From assembly GCA_958296125.1 (NCBI GenBank), contig OY282444.1, positions 806,001 through 870,000 of the forward strand: a stretch of 64,000 nucleotides of DNA, written 5' to 3'. Under the pieces are notes generated by a model, which did no database searches, was not told the DNA's origin, and saw only the letters and a program-made list of their open reading frames with translations. Positions within the stretch are counted from its first letter, which is position 1. Every line of letters begins with the position of its first letter. Below are positions 34,628 through 43,945 of the stretch, one piece after another. The translations under genes were made by a program, and so were the position numbers. This stretch comes from an uncultured Poribacteria bacterium (GTDB lineage: Bacteria; Poribacteria; WGA-4E; PCPOR2b).

Positions 34628-35437
34628 CTATCTGTTCGATGCCTTTACGATTTCGTTAGTAGCATTTCGGGCGTAGCTATAGCCATGGATAAGAGCAGTG
34701 ACATCGTGACAACAGTTAAGCCAGCGAGTTCCTTTTTCGACGACAACGCGCATTGGATCGCCCGGATCGACCGCCGTGCCCATTGCAATCCCATGCGTGC
34801 GACACGCCTCACCCACTCTGTCGAAGGCTTCAAGAACGACCTTCTGAGTAATCGGATGCCCCACTTCGCGTTCCACGCCATAGCTGTGCGCGAGATCACC
34901 GGGTCCTACAAACAACAGATCAATTCCCTCAACTGCGGCGATGGCTGCAACGTCGTCCACCCCCTCCTTGTCCTCGATCATCACACCGAGCAGCGTATGT
35001 TCGTTGGCTTGATCCAAGAAATCTTTGCGCTCAATCCGGCCGAATAGGGAGTCCCTACCCCCACCCATACCGCGCAGACCGAGGGGTCGAAACTTTGCCA
35101 TGCGGACAAACTGACGCGCCTCATCTGCGCTTTTGCAGTGGGGCCAAATCAAACCACCGGCTCCCAGTTCCAGCGTTTTCATGACCTGATTGTAAGGACC
35201 GTGGGGGATGCGAACAATCACATCAAGGTCAACCGTTCGCGCAGCCAAAATCATATTGGATAGACCATCTAAATCAAGATGGCTATGTTCCATGTCTATC
35301 CACACGCAGGTGTATCCCGCCAGAGCCAGCACCTCCACAACGATAGGATTAGAGACCCGATTAATCTCTGGGACGGTGACGGTTTCGCCCCTGAGAAGTG
35401 CGGCTTTTGTATGATTAACTTTATATTGATTTATCAT
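34628..35437 (-). CDS. HpcH/HpaI-family aldolase
   Basis: 269-residue class II (metal-dependent) pyruvate aldolase. Seen: VWIDMEHSHLDLDGLSNMI, GAGGLIWPHCKSADEAR, GGGRDSLFG, VMIEDKEGVDDV with the metal-binding Glu, and LFVGPGDLAHSYG. It splits 4-hydroxy-2-keto acids into pyruvate and an aldehyde. Just upstream of the enolase-superfamily dehydratase. AGGAAA before the ATG. Confidence 0.93.
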   Translation of the reverse strand: MINQYKVNHTKAALLRGETVTVPEINRVSNPIVVEVLALAGYTCVWIDMEHSHLDLDGLSNMILAARTVDLDVIVRIPHGPYNQVMKTLELGAGGLIWPHCKSADEARQFVRMAKFRPLGLRGMGGGRDSLFGRIERKDFLDQANEHTLLGVMIEDKEGVDDVAAIAAVEGIDLLFVGPGDLAHSYGVEREVGHPITQKVVLEAFDRVGEACRTHGIAMGTAVDPGDPMRVVVEKGTRWLNCCHDVTALIHGYSYARNATNEIVKASNR

Positions 35438-35548
35438 CTAGATTTCCTGTTTTTAGCCGTAGTGTGCACAATCGTTACGGCATCCGGAGTATGTCTACTA
35501 CTTTTAAGTATGACCGGGCAGAGGTTCCGCGCTGAGCACGATGTCAGT

Positions 35549-36718
35549 TCAAGAACAGGTGGCCATCGCTTCCGGAAACTTTGGCAGGACTTCTCTGCCG
35601 AACCACTCGATATCTCGTCGGATTGCGCTGGGAGGGATTGCCAAGGCACCGGCACCTATTGTCACGCGCTCCAGTCCGGGCAATCTTTCCTGAATTTCTG
35701 AAATCTTTTCAAAAACGTGCGCCGGTGGTCCGCATATCCAGCCGCCGCCACGAACCAAATCGTGAACGGTCGGAAGCCCAGCTAGTGGTGCCTTTCCTGG
35801 GTCGAAAGTCGCTTGAATCTGCTCCTGAGTGAGCGTAGGCATCCTTCCCAATGGTGCCAGCACTTTGAGTTGTTCCTCAAACCAGACGGACGCTTCCTGA
35901 ATCGCTTTCTCTTGGGTGTCGGCGATATGTATTTGTAGAACAAGGGCCAAGCCCTCGCCAAGCTCTGTGTCACGCCCGGAGCGGAGCTGCGCTTCTCTCC
36001 ACTTGGCGGCAATCTCATCCACTCGGGCACCGCCGGGGACGACCCCCTTGATACCGTGTTTGACCATAAAGTCTATACCTCGCGGACTCGCACTGAAGAT
36101 GGGTTGCCAGCATTCCACAGGCAGGTTGAGGGGACGAGGCACAAGCGTTATCTCCTCCAACTCCTGCCCCCGGTTGAGAACTCTCGCCGGTAGGTCGTAG
36201 TGTATCCCGCGATGGGCGAAAGACTGCTCATTCCACGCCTTGAAAATAATCTCGACTTGCTCCTCGAATAACTCACGGTTTGCGGCATCATCCTCAAGCG
36301 GAGATCCCAGCGTTTCTACTTCCCGTGGGATGTAACCTCTGCCGATGCCGAATCTGACACGGCCCTTTGTAAGGATGTCCACCATGGCAAAGTCTTCAGC
36401 CAATCGGAGCGGGTGCCATGCGGGAATGGTATTAAAAAAGCCTCCGAACTTGAGCTGCTCGGTATGCTCTGCGAGATAGAGGCTAAGCATCGGTATGTTT
36501 GGGATACCGCCGTACCCTTCGCGTTGAAAGTGGTGCTCGGCGAGCCACAGGGTGTCAAAATTCAATTTGTCCATTAACTGAGCAATCGCCCGTGCTTCAT
36601 CGAATACAGAGGCGAGATGCTTGTCCGACTCTATCCTATCGTCAACACGGAGGCCCTGGAAACCCATGTTATCCATTTCCACATGCCCCCCGTAGAAGTA
36701 GTCAAATTTCGTTATCAT
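35549..36718 (-). CDS. LLM-class flavin-dependent oxidoreductase
   Basis: About 389 residues from ATG 36718 (GGAGAA six bases before), a luciferase-like TIM barrel using FMN or F420. Seen: DTLWLAEHHFQREGYGGIPN, FGGFFNTIPAWHPLRLAEDFAMVDIL, RFGIGRGYIPREVETLG and the C-terminal GLERVTIGAGAL. Upstream of the aldolase-dehydratase pair on the same strand (gap of about 110 bases), so it may belong to the same catabolic unit. Substrate unknown. Confidence 0.9.
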   Translation of the reverse strand: MITKFDYFYGGHVEMDNMGFQGLRVDDRIESDKHLASVFDEARAIAQLMDKLNFDTLWLAEHHFQREGYGGIPNIPMLSLYLAEHTEQLKFGGFFNTIPAWHPLRLAEDFAMVDILTKGRVRFGIGRGYIPREVETLGSPLEDDAANRELFEEQVEIIFKAWNEQSFAHRGIHYDLPARVLNRGQELEEITLVPRPLNLPVECWQPIFSASPRGIDFMVKHGIKGVVPGGARVDEIAAKWREAQLRSGRDTELGEGLALVLQIHIADTQEKAIQEASVWFEEQLKVLAPLGRMPTLTQEQIQATFDPGKAPLAGLPTVHDLVRGGGWICGPPAHVFEKISEIQERLPGLERVTIGAGALAIPPSAIRRDIEWFGREVLPKFPEAMATCS

Positions 36719-36969
36719 CTGCTTCTCCAACTCTATCGTTTCAATCTCGAATCTCCCGGGGCCCTTCCAAGTTCCTGTAGCACTGGGGTTACCGGGGTTT
36801 TTGACAACCACTAAATCTGATTGCCCTCTTCTGGCCCCATCAGTGAGCCATTTTACCCCTTCCCCATTCTCCCGTCAACAACAATCTCTACTGACCAAAG
36901 GCACTAACCATTTTTTTACTTCAATCTCTCCTAACCAGTTCAGATGCGGACAGGCGAGGAATCAAGACA

Positions 36970-36999
36970 TTGAAAACTTGACAGACGGTGATGTATAAT
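36970..36999 (+). promoter_or_regulatory. Probable promoter for the ECF sigma leader
   Basis: TTGAAA (36970-36975), 18 bases, TATAAT (36994-36999). A second TTGACA at 36978-36983 is too close to the -10 to be its partner. Transcription would begin near 37006, leaving a leader of over 700 bases to the GTG at 37734. Confidence 0.5.
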
Positions 37000-37215
37000 A
37001 TCGTTTTGTGTGGAGAATAGACGACGATTCAGCGAGAGCTAAATGACTCTAGCAAAAAATAAATCGTCTTAATTTTTTGATGAAGTTTTTAGCAATATCG
37101 GAGTTATATTGCAGTTGTTAATGATGAAGTTCTGAGATACAGGAACTGATCACACTATAATTCTTTTCCAGTTTTTTTCTCTCAACCTATTAACCAGTTA
37201 ACTAGAAAGGAGAAC

Positions 37216-37621
37216 ATGAGAGATGTTTAACCATACAGGATCGAAACGCACACTAGCGTTGAATCCGCTGACAGAGAGAGCGACCGAGTCAACACCGGAA
37301 AACTCCCTCAAATCCTCCGCGCAAGACACTGCGCGCCATCACACACGCACCGGATCTGAGGAACAGAAGGAGATAGCACATAATCCTTCTGGTTGCAGGA
37401 CTATCCTTGACCTATCAAAGGGATTTAGTTTAGCTCAACTCTCAACCCCTCAGAGAGGTACAGATTTGGGGTTCAGGAAGGCATACACAATTCTCCCATT
37501 GATTCCCGAAACAACGTTTTTATCGCCAAAGGAGACGACAGGTGACAGGTATTTCAATATTCGATTTTGGACCAGAGCCCGATTACGAGAAAGGCATAGG
37601 CTACGACAAGATTCCGGGTGA
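37216..37621 (+). other. Leader of the ECF sigma gene with short reading frames
   Basis: AAAGGAG at 37206-37212 precedes a four-codon frame ATG-AGA-GAT-GTT-stop (37216-37230); inside it an ATG at 37223 opens a 132-codon frame to 37621. The 132-residue product is polar and matches nothing I know. A GTG at 37542 with AAAGGAGACGA upstream opens another frame that runs into the sigma gene. This layout resembles a leader with translated small frames rather than normal genes, but a real small protein cannot be excluded. Confidence 0.35.
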
Positions 37622-37624
37622 ATT

Positions 37625-37701
37625 GGCAGGTGCCTCCGGAGCACAGAGATCTGATTATATTGGCTCAATCAGATCGGAGGCTTCGCTAGGCTCGACCTGC
37701 C
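37625..37701 (+). promoter_or_regulatory. Nested hairpin in the ECF sigma leader
   Basis: Three nested perfect stems: GGCAGGT (37625-37631) with ACCTGCC (37695-37701); GCCTCCG (37632-37638) with CGGAGGC (37675-37681); ATCTGATT (37649-37656) with AATCAGAT (37667-37674). It ends about 20 bases before the ribosome site of the sigma gene. Such nesting by chance is unlikely; it suggests an RNA element controlling translation, or a DNA palindrome used by a regulator. Confidence 0.65.
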
Positions 37702-37733
37702 TTGCAACGAGGATAAACCCAAAGGAGACGAGC

Positions 37734-38321
37734 GTGAGACGATCCGATGAAGATCTAATGTTTTCCGTCAAAGAAGGAGATAGCGCAACATTTGAAACAT
37801 TAACCAAACGTCACTACACCAACACATTGAACTTTATTTATCGTTTCGTGAACAATCGTACGCTTGCGGAGGATTTGTGTCAAGAAACGTTTTTGCGTCT
37901 TTGGCGCAGCGCACCGACCTATCAACCGCTTGCCAAGTTTACCACTTTCCTTTATCACATTGCAAAGAATGTTTGTTTGAAGCAGATTGCTAAAGATCAA
38001 CGAACCCCCTACACCTCTTCGCTGGAGGCTCCCGTTGCTAATGATAGCGGCGGTGATTACAACTTATCAGAAGAGATTGCAGATAACCGATATTTGCCGG
38101 AGGAAACGACCATTGCTAGGGAGGCAGATGAAGCCATCCAATCGGCGATTGGTGCCCTGTCCGAAGAGCATCGGTTAGTTTTTGTCTTAACAGAATTACA
38201 AGGGTTATCATACCAAGAAGTTGCTGAGATAGCCCGGTGCCCTGTTGGGACTGTTGCTTCCCGGAAGAATGCAGCTGTCCGGCAGCTCCAAAGGAGGTTA
38301 CATAAGCACTTAGCCCCTTAG
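37734..38321 (+). CDS. ECF-type RNA polymerase sigma factor
   Basis: 195 residues from GTG 37734, which has CCAAAGGAGACGA just upstream. Region 2: DATFETLTKRHY-like stretch then LNFIYRFVNNRTLAEDLCQETFLRLWRSA. Region 4: ALSEEHRLVFVLTELQGLSYQEVAEIARCPVGTVASRKNAAVRQL, a clear helix-turn-helix. An in-frame upstream GTG at 37542 would add 64 residues, but those codons overlap the nested hairpin and match no sigma domain. No anti-sigma factor gene follows; the next gene is the CotH-type protein about 300 bases away, after a strong terminator. Group within ECF not identified. Confidence 0.9.
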   Translation: MRRSDEDLMFSVKEGDSATFETLTKRHYTNTLNFIYRFVNNRTLAEDLCQETFLRLWRSAPTYQPLAKFTTFLYHIAKNVCLKQIAKDQRTPYTSSLEAPVANDSGGDYNLSEEIADNRYLPEETTIAREADEAIQSAIGALSEEHRLVFVLTELQGLSYQEVAEIARCPVGTVASRKNAAVRQLQRRLHKHLAP

Positions 38322-38425
38322 CCAGAAAGAACCAAAATTTCTCAAGATGGATAGTTACCTCTCGACTCTGATCGGAAATCAGGGAAGGTTGATTAACAGT
38401 TATGTTCATTGCGAGGATTGCTTCC

Positions 38426-38475
38426 TGCCCCTATATCGATTTAATTTGAATTGATATAGGGGCATTTTAGTTTAT
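38426..38475 (+). terminator. Terminator after the ECF sigma gene
   Basis: TGCCCCTATATC (38426-38437) and GATATAGGGGCA (38453-38464), a perfect 12-bp stem with a 15-base AT-rich loop, followed by TTTTAGTTT. It separates the sigma gene from the CotH-type gene, which therefore needs its own promoter. Confidence 0.85.
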
Positions 38476-38619
38476 TCAGAGGTGCGAGCAGTAAAATTTT
38501 CAGCCCAGTGCTTCCAAAAAATTATTTTTTCCGAACAAATGCTACTGCTGTCTGCCTAATACCAGCAGAAGCGCATATCGTGAAAACTTAAACTGAAAAC
38601 GCCCTACGAGGAGGAAAAC

Positions 38620-41076
38620 ATGAGACGCAAACATATCATCACCAATCTTTTGGGAATATTGCTTGCCTTTTTAATGTCAAGTGCCGTAAACACCTTAGCA
38701 CAAGATACGCTTTCAAAAGAAGAGAAGCGATTTGACCTCAATAGCAACGGTCAGTTGAGTGAAGCCGAAAGAGAGATTATGATTGAAATAATCGCTCTCG
38801 AAACCTTCACAGGAGTACAATTCACCGAACGGGAAATCAGGGAAGAACACGGTGGCAGCGAGCGAGGTCGTTCCGGTGGTGGACGTGGACCGCGCCGGGC
38901 GGAGAAAATTGTCAACCGTTTTGATACAGATAAGGATGGTAGGTTAAACAATGTAGAGCGAGAAGCCGCTCGCAAATACATCCACGAAAGCCGAGGCGTA
39001 ACCGGTGCGTCACGCCCATCTGGAAGCACATCGCCTCATACAACGCTCGAAGATGATTTGAAAGCGAGCCACGCCACCCAGCCTAACGGCACCCCCGAAC
39101 TCTACGAGGCAAACACACTCCGCACACTCTATCTCCGATTCCACCATGCGGACTGGTACGAACAGCTTGGCGACTTCTATCGAACCGATGTCAATATGCC
39201 GGCAGATTTAATTGTCAATGGAGTGGTCTATCGATCCGTCGGTGTCCGGTTCCGCGGCAGTTCATCCTATTTTACAGTTCAAAATGAGAAAAAGTCGCTC
39301 AACATCGCCGTTGACTACGAAGAAGCCAAACAACGGCTCTACGGCTACAAAACACTGAATCTGCTAAACGGTCATTCCGATCCCTCCTTCCTCCGCGAAA
39401 TTCTCTATTCAAGAATTGCTAGCAACTACATCCCCGCTCCGAAGGCGAACCTCGTTAAACTGGTCATCAACGGGGAAAGCTGGGGGATTTACGTCAACAG
39501 CCAACAATTCAACAAAGATTTCCTCGACGAATGGTTTGGGACCAAAAGGGGAGTTCGCTGGAAGGTGCCACCCGGACGCAACAGCGGCTTGGTTTATAAT
39601 GGAGACCAGCCCTCTGCCTATCAACAATCCTACCAACTCAAAACGAGAGTGGAGGAGGCACCAAACGCTTGGCAGGATCTGATTAACCTATGCAAAGTTC
39701 TTGAAAGAACGCCCGATGACCAACTCGAATCTGCGCTTTCTACGGTTTTCAACATTGATCGGGCACTTTGGTTTCTTGCGCTGGAAAATGTATTCATAGA
39801 CAACGACGGCTATATCAGTCGCGCCAGCGATTACGCTCTCTATCAGGACCCGATGGGTCGCTTCCATCTACTGCCACATGACAGTAACGAGACGTTTCGA
39901 TTTGCCGGTGGCGGTGGTCCGAACTCATGGCAGACCGAGGGACAGATGCTATCTCCTGTTTCTCAGGAAGACGATATGATGCGACCCGTCATCAGTCGTC
40001 TACTTGCCATTCCACACCTACGCGCACGGTATCTCGCTCACATCCGCACCATTGTCAATGAATGGCTCGATTGGGATGTGCTCCAGCCAATTATTGCAGA
40101 ATACCAATTGCTCGTTGATGCCGAAGTGAAGGCGGACGATAAGAAACTCTACGCTTATGAGGCATTTGCCACAAGTCATATCAAAGATCAGGGCGGTGAG
40201 GAAGGTCGCGGTGATAGGCGGGGTGGCAGGGGACGGAGAGCAACACCGAGTTTCAAGCGTTTTATCAAGGAACGGGCAGAATATCTACTCAATCATCCCG
40301 AAATCAACAAGTCGCTACCAACTATTGCCTCCGTCTCCAAGCCCAAAGCACCGATGGCGAACCAACCTGTACGGATCACAACCGAGATTGGTGGAGATGT
40401 TAGCGTCGATGCGGTCATCTTGTATTACGCGTCCGGACGACTGACACCCTTCCTGAGTATCCCGATGTCAAAAGATGGCGCGGTCTACGTGGGTGAGATC
40501 CCTGCTTTTCCCGCTGGAAAGAAAATCCGTTACTATGTCGAAGCTCGCTCTGCTGGATCGGGCGGCGCAACGACGTTTTTCCCAGCCCAAACCGAATTTG
40601 CGCCGTTGACTTACCGCGTCACTGCATCTATCGCCGATAGTTCTCCGGTGGTTATCAACGAGCTGATGGCAAGTAATACGAAAAGTTACGCCGACTCTGA
40701 AGGCGAAAACGACGATTGGATCGAACTCCACAACGTGAGTGATTCTGCGGTTAATCTTTCAGGGAGGTATCTCAGCGATAACCAGAACAATCCGCGTAAG
40801 TGGCAGTTTCCCGACGACACTCAGATTGCCCCCGGCGGTTATCTGATTATTTGGGCAGACGAAGATGGCAGCACCGAATCGGGCCTCCATGCCAACTTCA
40901 AACTCTCTAAGAACGGTGAAACGGTCATGCTCATCGATACGGATCAGCGAGGGAATCAGGTGCTTGACGTGGTTAAATTTAGGGGGCAGCAGGAAGATGT
41001 CGCGCTCGGTCGAATGCCCAATGGCACGGGCAACTTTAAGTCATTAGGAGGGACACCGGGGAAACGGAATCAGTGA
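38620..41076 (+). CDS. Secreted CotH-kinase protein with EF-hands and lamin-tail domain
   Basis: 818 residues. Signal peptide ends near NTLA. Two EF-hand loops (DLNSNGQLSEAE near residue 40 and DTDKDGRLNNVE near 108). CotH kinase-like domain from about 150 to 490: YRSVGVRFRGSSSYF, KSLNIAVDYEEA, HDSNETFRF. A beta domain follows, then a lamin-tail domain near 680-790: VVINELMASNTKSYAD, DDWIELHNVSD, GGYLIIWADEDG. An arginine/glycine-rich stretch (GRGDRRGGRGRR) sits near 535. CotH enzymes phosphorylate spore-coat or other extracellular proteins; here it may modify calcium-binding surface proteins. Strong GAGGAGG site before the ATG. Confidence 0.88.
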   Translation: MRRKHIITNLLGILLAFLMSSAVNTLAQDTLSKEEKRFDLNSNGQLSEAEREIMIEIIALETFTGVQFTEREIREEHGGSERGRSGGGRGPRRAEKIVNRFDTDKDGRLNNVEREAARKYIHESRGVTGASRPSGSTSPHTTLEDDLKASHATQPNGTPELYEANTLRTLYLRFHHADWYEQLGDFYRTDVNMPADLIVNGVVYRSVGVRFRGSSSYFTVQNEKKSLNIAVDYEEAKQRLYGYKTLNLLNGHSDPSFLREILYSRIASNYIPAPKANLVKLVINGESWGIYVNSQQFNKDFLDEWFGTKRGVRWKVPPGRNSGLVYNGDQPSAYQQSYQLKTRVEEAPNAWQDLINLCKVLERTPDDQLESALSTVFNIDRALWFLALENVFIDNDGYISRASDYALYQDPMGRFHLLPHDSNETFRFAGGGGPNSWQTEGQMLSPVSQEDDMMRPVISRLLAIPHLRARYLAHIRTIVNEWLDWDVLQPIIAEYQLLVDAEVKADDKKLYAYEAFATSHIKDQGGEEGRGDRRGGRGRRATPSFKRFIKERAEYLLNHPEINKSLPTIASVSKPKAPMANQPVRITTEIGGDVSVDAVILYYASGRLTPFLSIPMSKDGAVYVGEIPAFPAGKKIRYYVEARSAGSGGATTFFPAQTEFAPLTYRVTASIADSSPVVINELMASNTKSYADSEGENDDWIELHNVSDSAVNLSGRYLSDNQNNPRKWQFPDDTQIAPGGYLIIWADEDGSTESGLHANFKLSKNGETVMLIDTDQRGNQVLDVVKFRGQQEDVALGRMPNGTGNFKSLGGTPGKRNQ

Positions 41077-41184
41077 GATGGGCGAATCAACGAATGCGAA
41101 TTTCTATCTTCCATTTCTCATTGCCGCTTTGCAGCTTCGCAAATTAAGCATGAATCGGGTTGACATCCCACAAGGCACATAATT

Positions 41185-42318
41185 GTGAATAAAATCAATC
41201 GACGTGAGGCACTGAAGGTCACCGCTGGTGTACTCCTTGCGGGAGCTGGAATCTCCACGAACCGTCCATCAGCGGCGAAACGTGCCGATGGCTCAACTTC
41301 AATCAGCGCGATGCACCAACCAATTAAACCACCCAAACTGGTCACCCAAGACACTGTAGGCATTGTATCACCGGCATCGGCATTTTTCACGATTAACGAG
41401 CCTGCCTTTCAGCGGGGAGTCGCGTATTTAGAGCAAGCAGGATTACGCGTTCAACTCGCACCACACACGCTTGACCAACGGCAACACCTGTCCCCCCCGG
41501 CTCAACACCGGGCTGAAGATTTAAATCAGATGTTCGCTGACCCAAAGATAAAAGCCATTTTCTGTCTATCCGGTGGTTCTGGTGTCAATGCGGTTCTACC
41601 GCTGCTAGATTGGGAACAGATTGAGAGATCCCCCAAAGTTGTGATGGGTTATAGTGCGATAACTGCCCTGTTGATTGCTCTATACGCAAAGGTAGGTCTG
41701 GTTACATTTCACGGACCAATGATTCTCAACGGTTTCAGTGAATATCCGCAGCCCTTCGCTTATACATGGCAGGGTGTCGAACAGATGTTGTTCAGGGCAG
41801 AACCGGTAGGTACCCTTAAACCGCCCGCACAATGGACGGACACCTATACGAGCGAGGATCAGCCACGCGCGATGAAACGGAATCCGGGCTGGCGTTGGTT
41901 GAGAGAGGGAAAAGCAAGCGGTCGATTAATTGGAGGGAATCTAGATACGATGTTGACTCTGGTCGGTACGCCATATTTGCCCCCGTTGCAAGGCACCCTC
42001 TTGTGCCTTGAGCAGGTCAACTTCGGGGACGGGCAACTACTGAGAAAAGTTGATGAATCGCTCGCCCAGTGTCAACAGATGGGACTGTTCAATCAGATTG
42101 CAGGCTTAGTTATCGGTAAGGTTAATGAACTTTCTGAGGGGGAGGAAAGGCTCTTTGAATCGTTGATCCTTGAATACACAGCAGGTTCCCAATTCCCCAT
42201 CTTGACAGGGGTAGATTTTGGTCATACAGCACCTCAACTGACGCTTCCCATCGGTATTCAAGCCTCCTTTGATTCACAACAGGATCGATTTAGTGTAGAT
42301 GAAGCGGCTATCCGGTAA
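41185..42318 (+). CDS. S66 family LD-carboxypeptidase with twin-arginine signal
   Basis: 377 residues starting at GTG 41185. N-terminus NRREALKVTAGVLLAGAG is a Tat-type signal with RR. Core: VGIVSPASAFF, FCLSGGSGVNAVLPLLDW, catalytic Ser in GYSAITALL (most members have GYSD or GFSD), Glu in CLEQVN, and His in DFGHTAPQLTLPIG. It trims tetrapeptides of peptidoglycan, or cleaves microcin-like peptides in the MccF branch. Export makes it a periplasmic wall-recycling enzyme. The downstream terminator closes the transcript. Confidence 0.87.
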   Translation: MNKINRREALKVTAGVLLAGAGISTNRPSAAKRADGSTSISAMHQPIKPPKLVTQDTVGIVSPASAFFTINEPAFQRGVAYLEQAGLRVQLAPHTLDQRQHLSPPAQHRAEDLNQMFADPKIKAIFCLSGGSGVNAVLPLLDWEQIERSPKVVMGYSAITALLIALYAKVGLVTFHGPMILNGFSEYPQPFAYTWQGVEQMLFRAEPVGTLKPPAQWTDTYTSEDQPRAMKRNPGWRWLREGKASGRLIGGNLDTMLTLVGTPYLPPLQGTLLCLEQVNFGDGQLLRKVDESLAQCQQMGLFNQIAGLVIGKVNELSEGEERLFESLILEYTAGSQFPILTGVDFGHTAPQLTLPIGIQASFDSQQDRFSVDEAAIR

Positions 42319-42359
42319 AGATTACAGCGTTCGGTCTATTCACCCGAGTGATGTATAAC

Positions 42360-42395
42360 AAGTGCGGCGTAAAGAGTTACGCCGCACTTTCATTC
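42360..42395 (+). terminator. Terminator after the S66 peptidase gene
   Basis: AAGTGCGGCGTAA (42360-42372), loop AGAG, TTACGCCGCACTT (42377-42389), a perfect 13-bp stem. Followed by TCATTCC, so the T run is poor, but the opposing gene (42516-43631) also ends here and the structure could serve both. Past it is a repeat-like stretch, GGGCGGGTCTCCGTGCCCG near 42406. Confidence 0.75.
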
Positions 42396-42515
42396 CTCCC
42401 TTTCGGGGCGGGTCTCCGTGCCCGTCCATCTTTTCTTCCTGTGGGCATGCTTTCCATGCAACTTGATCACGGCGACGCGCGGATATGAGAATTTCCCGTG
42501 TGTCTCTTTAAGCCG

Positions 42516-43631
42516 CTACCCGGCGAGCACCTCCCTCAAACGATTAGCAACAATACGCTCTTCACCTTCACGGAGGGTGTAAGCATTAACAACAACATCA
42601 TCGCCACTAGCAGAGGCTCTGATGCGAGGTGTACCGGCATCCAGCGCATCATTCACCTGCTCCGCGTTCTGACCGACAGTTGCTGCGTCAACGGTGACGT
42701 GGAGATTAGATAATGTGTGACTCTTTTCAGCATAGATGATTTCTGTTGAGACACCGGAGATGCCCTCAAGTGCCTGCGAAATTTCGGCGTATCGAGCGTC
42801 TTGGTCCTTTGAGCGTTGATCGTGGTCCATTGAGAACCAATTCTCGATTGCCGTCAAAAGTCCAACAATCTCCTGCCGATCTACCTTCATCCCCCGACCA
42901 AGCGGGCGCGGCGCGATAAAGCCGTGGGCGGTCACTTCTTCGATTAAATCCTTCCTACCACACACAAACCCGGTAGAGTGCGGTGCATTGAAGTATTTAC
43001 CGCCGAAGCAGACGAGATCCGCGCATTGGGCATTTCGTCGGAAGTAGTCAAGCGGATAGATTTGCGCCGCGCTATCAGCGATAGCAAGCACATTGTTCCG
43101 GCCCGCTATCTCGATCGCCTCCTCAAGAGAGACACCGCTGTTCGCTTCAGCTTGAACGAGGTAGATAATTGCGGCGGTATTGGGACCGATAGCGTTCTCA
43201 AACTCCTCTGGTGTACACCCATCTTCGTCTCCTACAAGTACTAGCTTGCTCCCGGGCACGCTGTAAGCCCTGTCATAACCGTACCGCTGATTCGTCTGGA
43301 ATACTAGTTCGTCTTTCAGTCCTGTGGTATCCGGGAGTTGATCCCTTTTTTCCGGGTGCTGATAGGTCATGGCTGCCGCAGAACTTAGTACCATCGCAGC
43401 ATAGCAGCCCGCTGTGACGTAAGCGGCCTCGACATCTAAAAATGAAGCAATAAAATCGCCGGACTTCTTGAGAAATGTCTCCATGTCCACGAAATTCACG
43501 TCTGCGCCATCCATTGCCTCCCTTACCGCTGCGGAAGGCGTAGAGCCACCGCGCACGGTTTGGTTCCCCACAGCATTGATCAGCGGACGTACCCCTAACC
43601 TTGTATACACATTACTTGTATCCGTAGCCAT
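42516..43631 (-). CDS. SelA-like PLP-dependent enzyme
   Basis: About 371 residues from ATG 43631 with GGAGG upstream. Fold type I aminotransferase resembling L-seryl-tRNA(Sec) selenium transferase-like proteins: RLGVRPLINAVGNQTVRGGS at the N-terminus, AAYVTAGCYAAMVLSSAAAM, and the Schiff-base lysine in LVCFGGKYFNAPHSTG. No selenocysteine machinery is nearby, and this sub-family is often found with carbohydrate or amino-sugar catabolic genes, so it more likely acts on a small amino acid. Diverges from the oxidoreductase gene across a 314-base gap. Confidence 0.8.
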   Translation of the reverse strand: MATDTSNVYTRLGVRPLINAVGNQTVRGGSTPSAAVREAMDGADVNFVDMETFLKKSGDFIASFLDVEAAYVTAGCYAAMVLSSAAAMTYQHPEKRDQLPDTTGLKDELVFQTNQRYGYDRAYSVPGSKLVLVGDEDGCTPEEFENAIGPNTAAIIYLVQAEANSGVSLEEAIEIAGRNNVLAIADSAAQIYPLDYFRRNAQCADLVCFGGKYFNAPHSTGFVCGRKDLIEEVTAHGFIAPRPLGRGMKVDRQEIVGLLTAIENWFSMDHDQRSKDQDARYAEISQALEGISGVSTEIIYAEKSHTLSNLHVTVDAATVGQNAEQVNDALDAGTPRIRASASGDDVVVNAYTLREGEERIVANRLREVLAG

Positions 43632-43852
43632 TATAACCTCCATATAATTGTGCGTCGTAGATTCTTTGCTACGGCTGAGCCCTGCGCTTCGATTTGAATA
43701 GGCACAGCCGGAGGTTTACCTAACGATTGAACGCTGAATGAGCACATTCTATCACGGATGTAAATTTCTGTCAATTTCTAAATAATTCGTCAATGCGTAT
43801 CTGGCGAATTGTTTGTGCACAGCGAATTTCTATGATTTCATTAGAAACAAAA

Positions 43853-43881
43853 TTGACAAGTGCCCTCAGCTTTGCTATAAT
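43853..43881 (+). promoter_or_regulatory. Strong sigma70-type promoter for the oxidoreductase gene
   Basis: TTGACA (43853-43858), 17 bases, TATAAT (43876-43881): a perfect consensus. Transcription would start near 43888, about 58 bases before ATG 43946. It lies in the divergent gap; no operator was identified. Confidence 0.8.
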
Positions 43882-43945
43882 GCAGTGAGACGGGTTCGAC
43901 TTGGACGATTCGTGGTATAGATCTGCCTATTTTTGGGAGGACATA

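Noticed and set aside
36978-36999. TTGACA and TATAAT as a promoter pair
   Set aside because: Spacing is only 10 bases; TTGAAA at 36970 with 18 bases was preferred.
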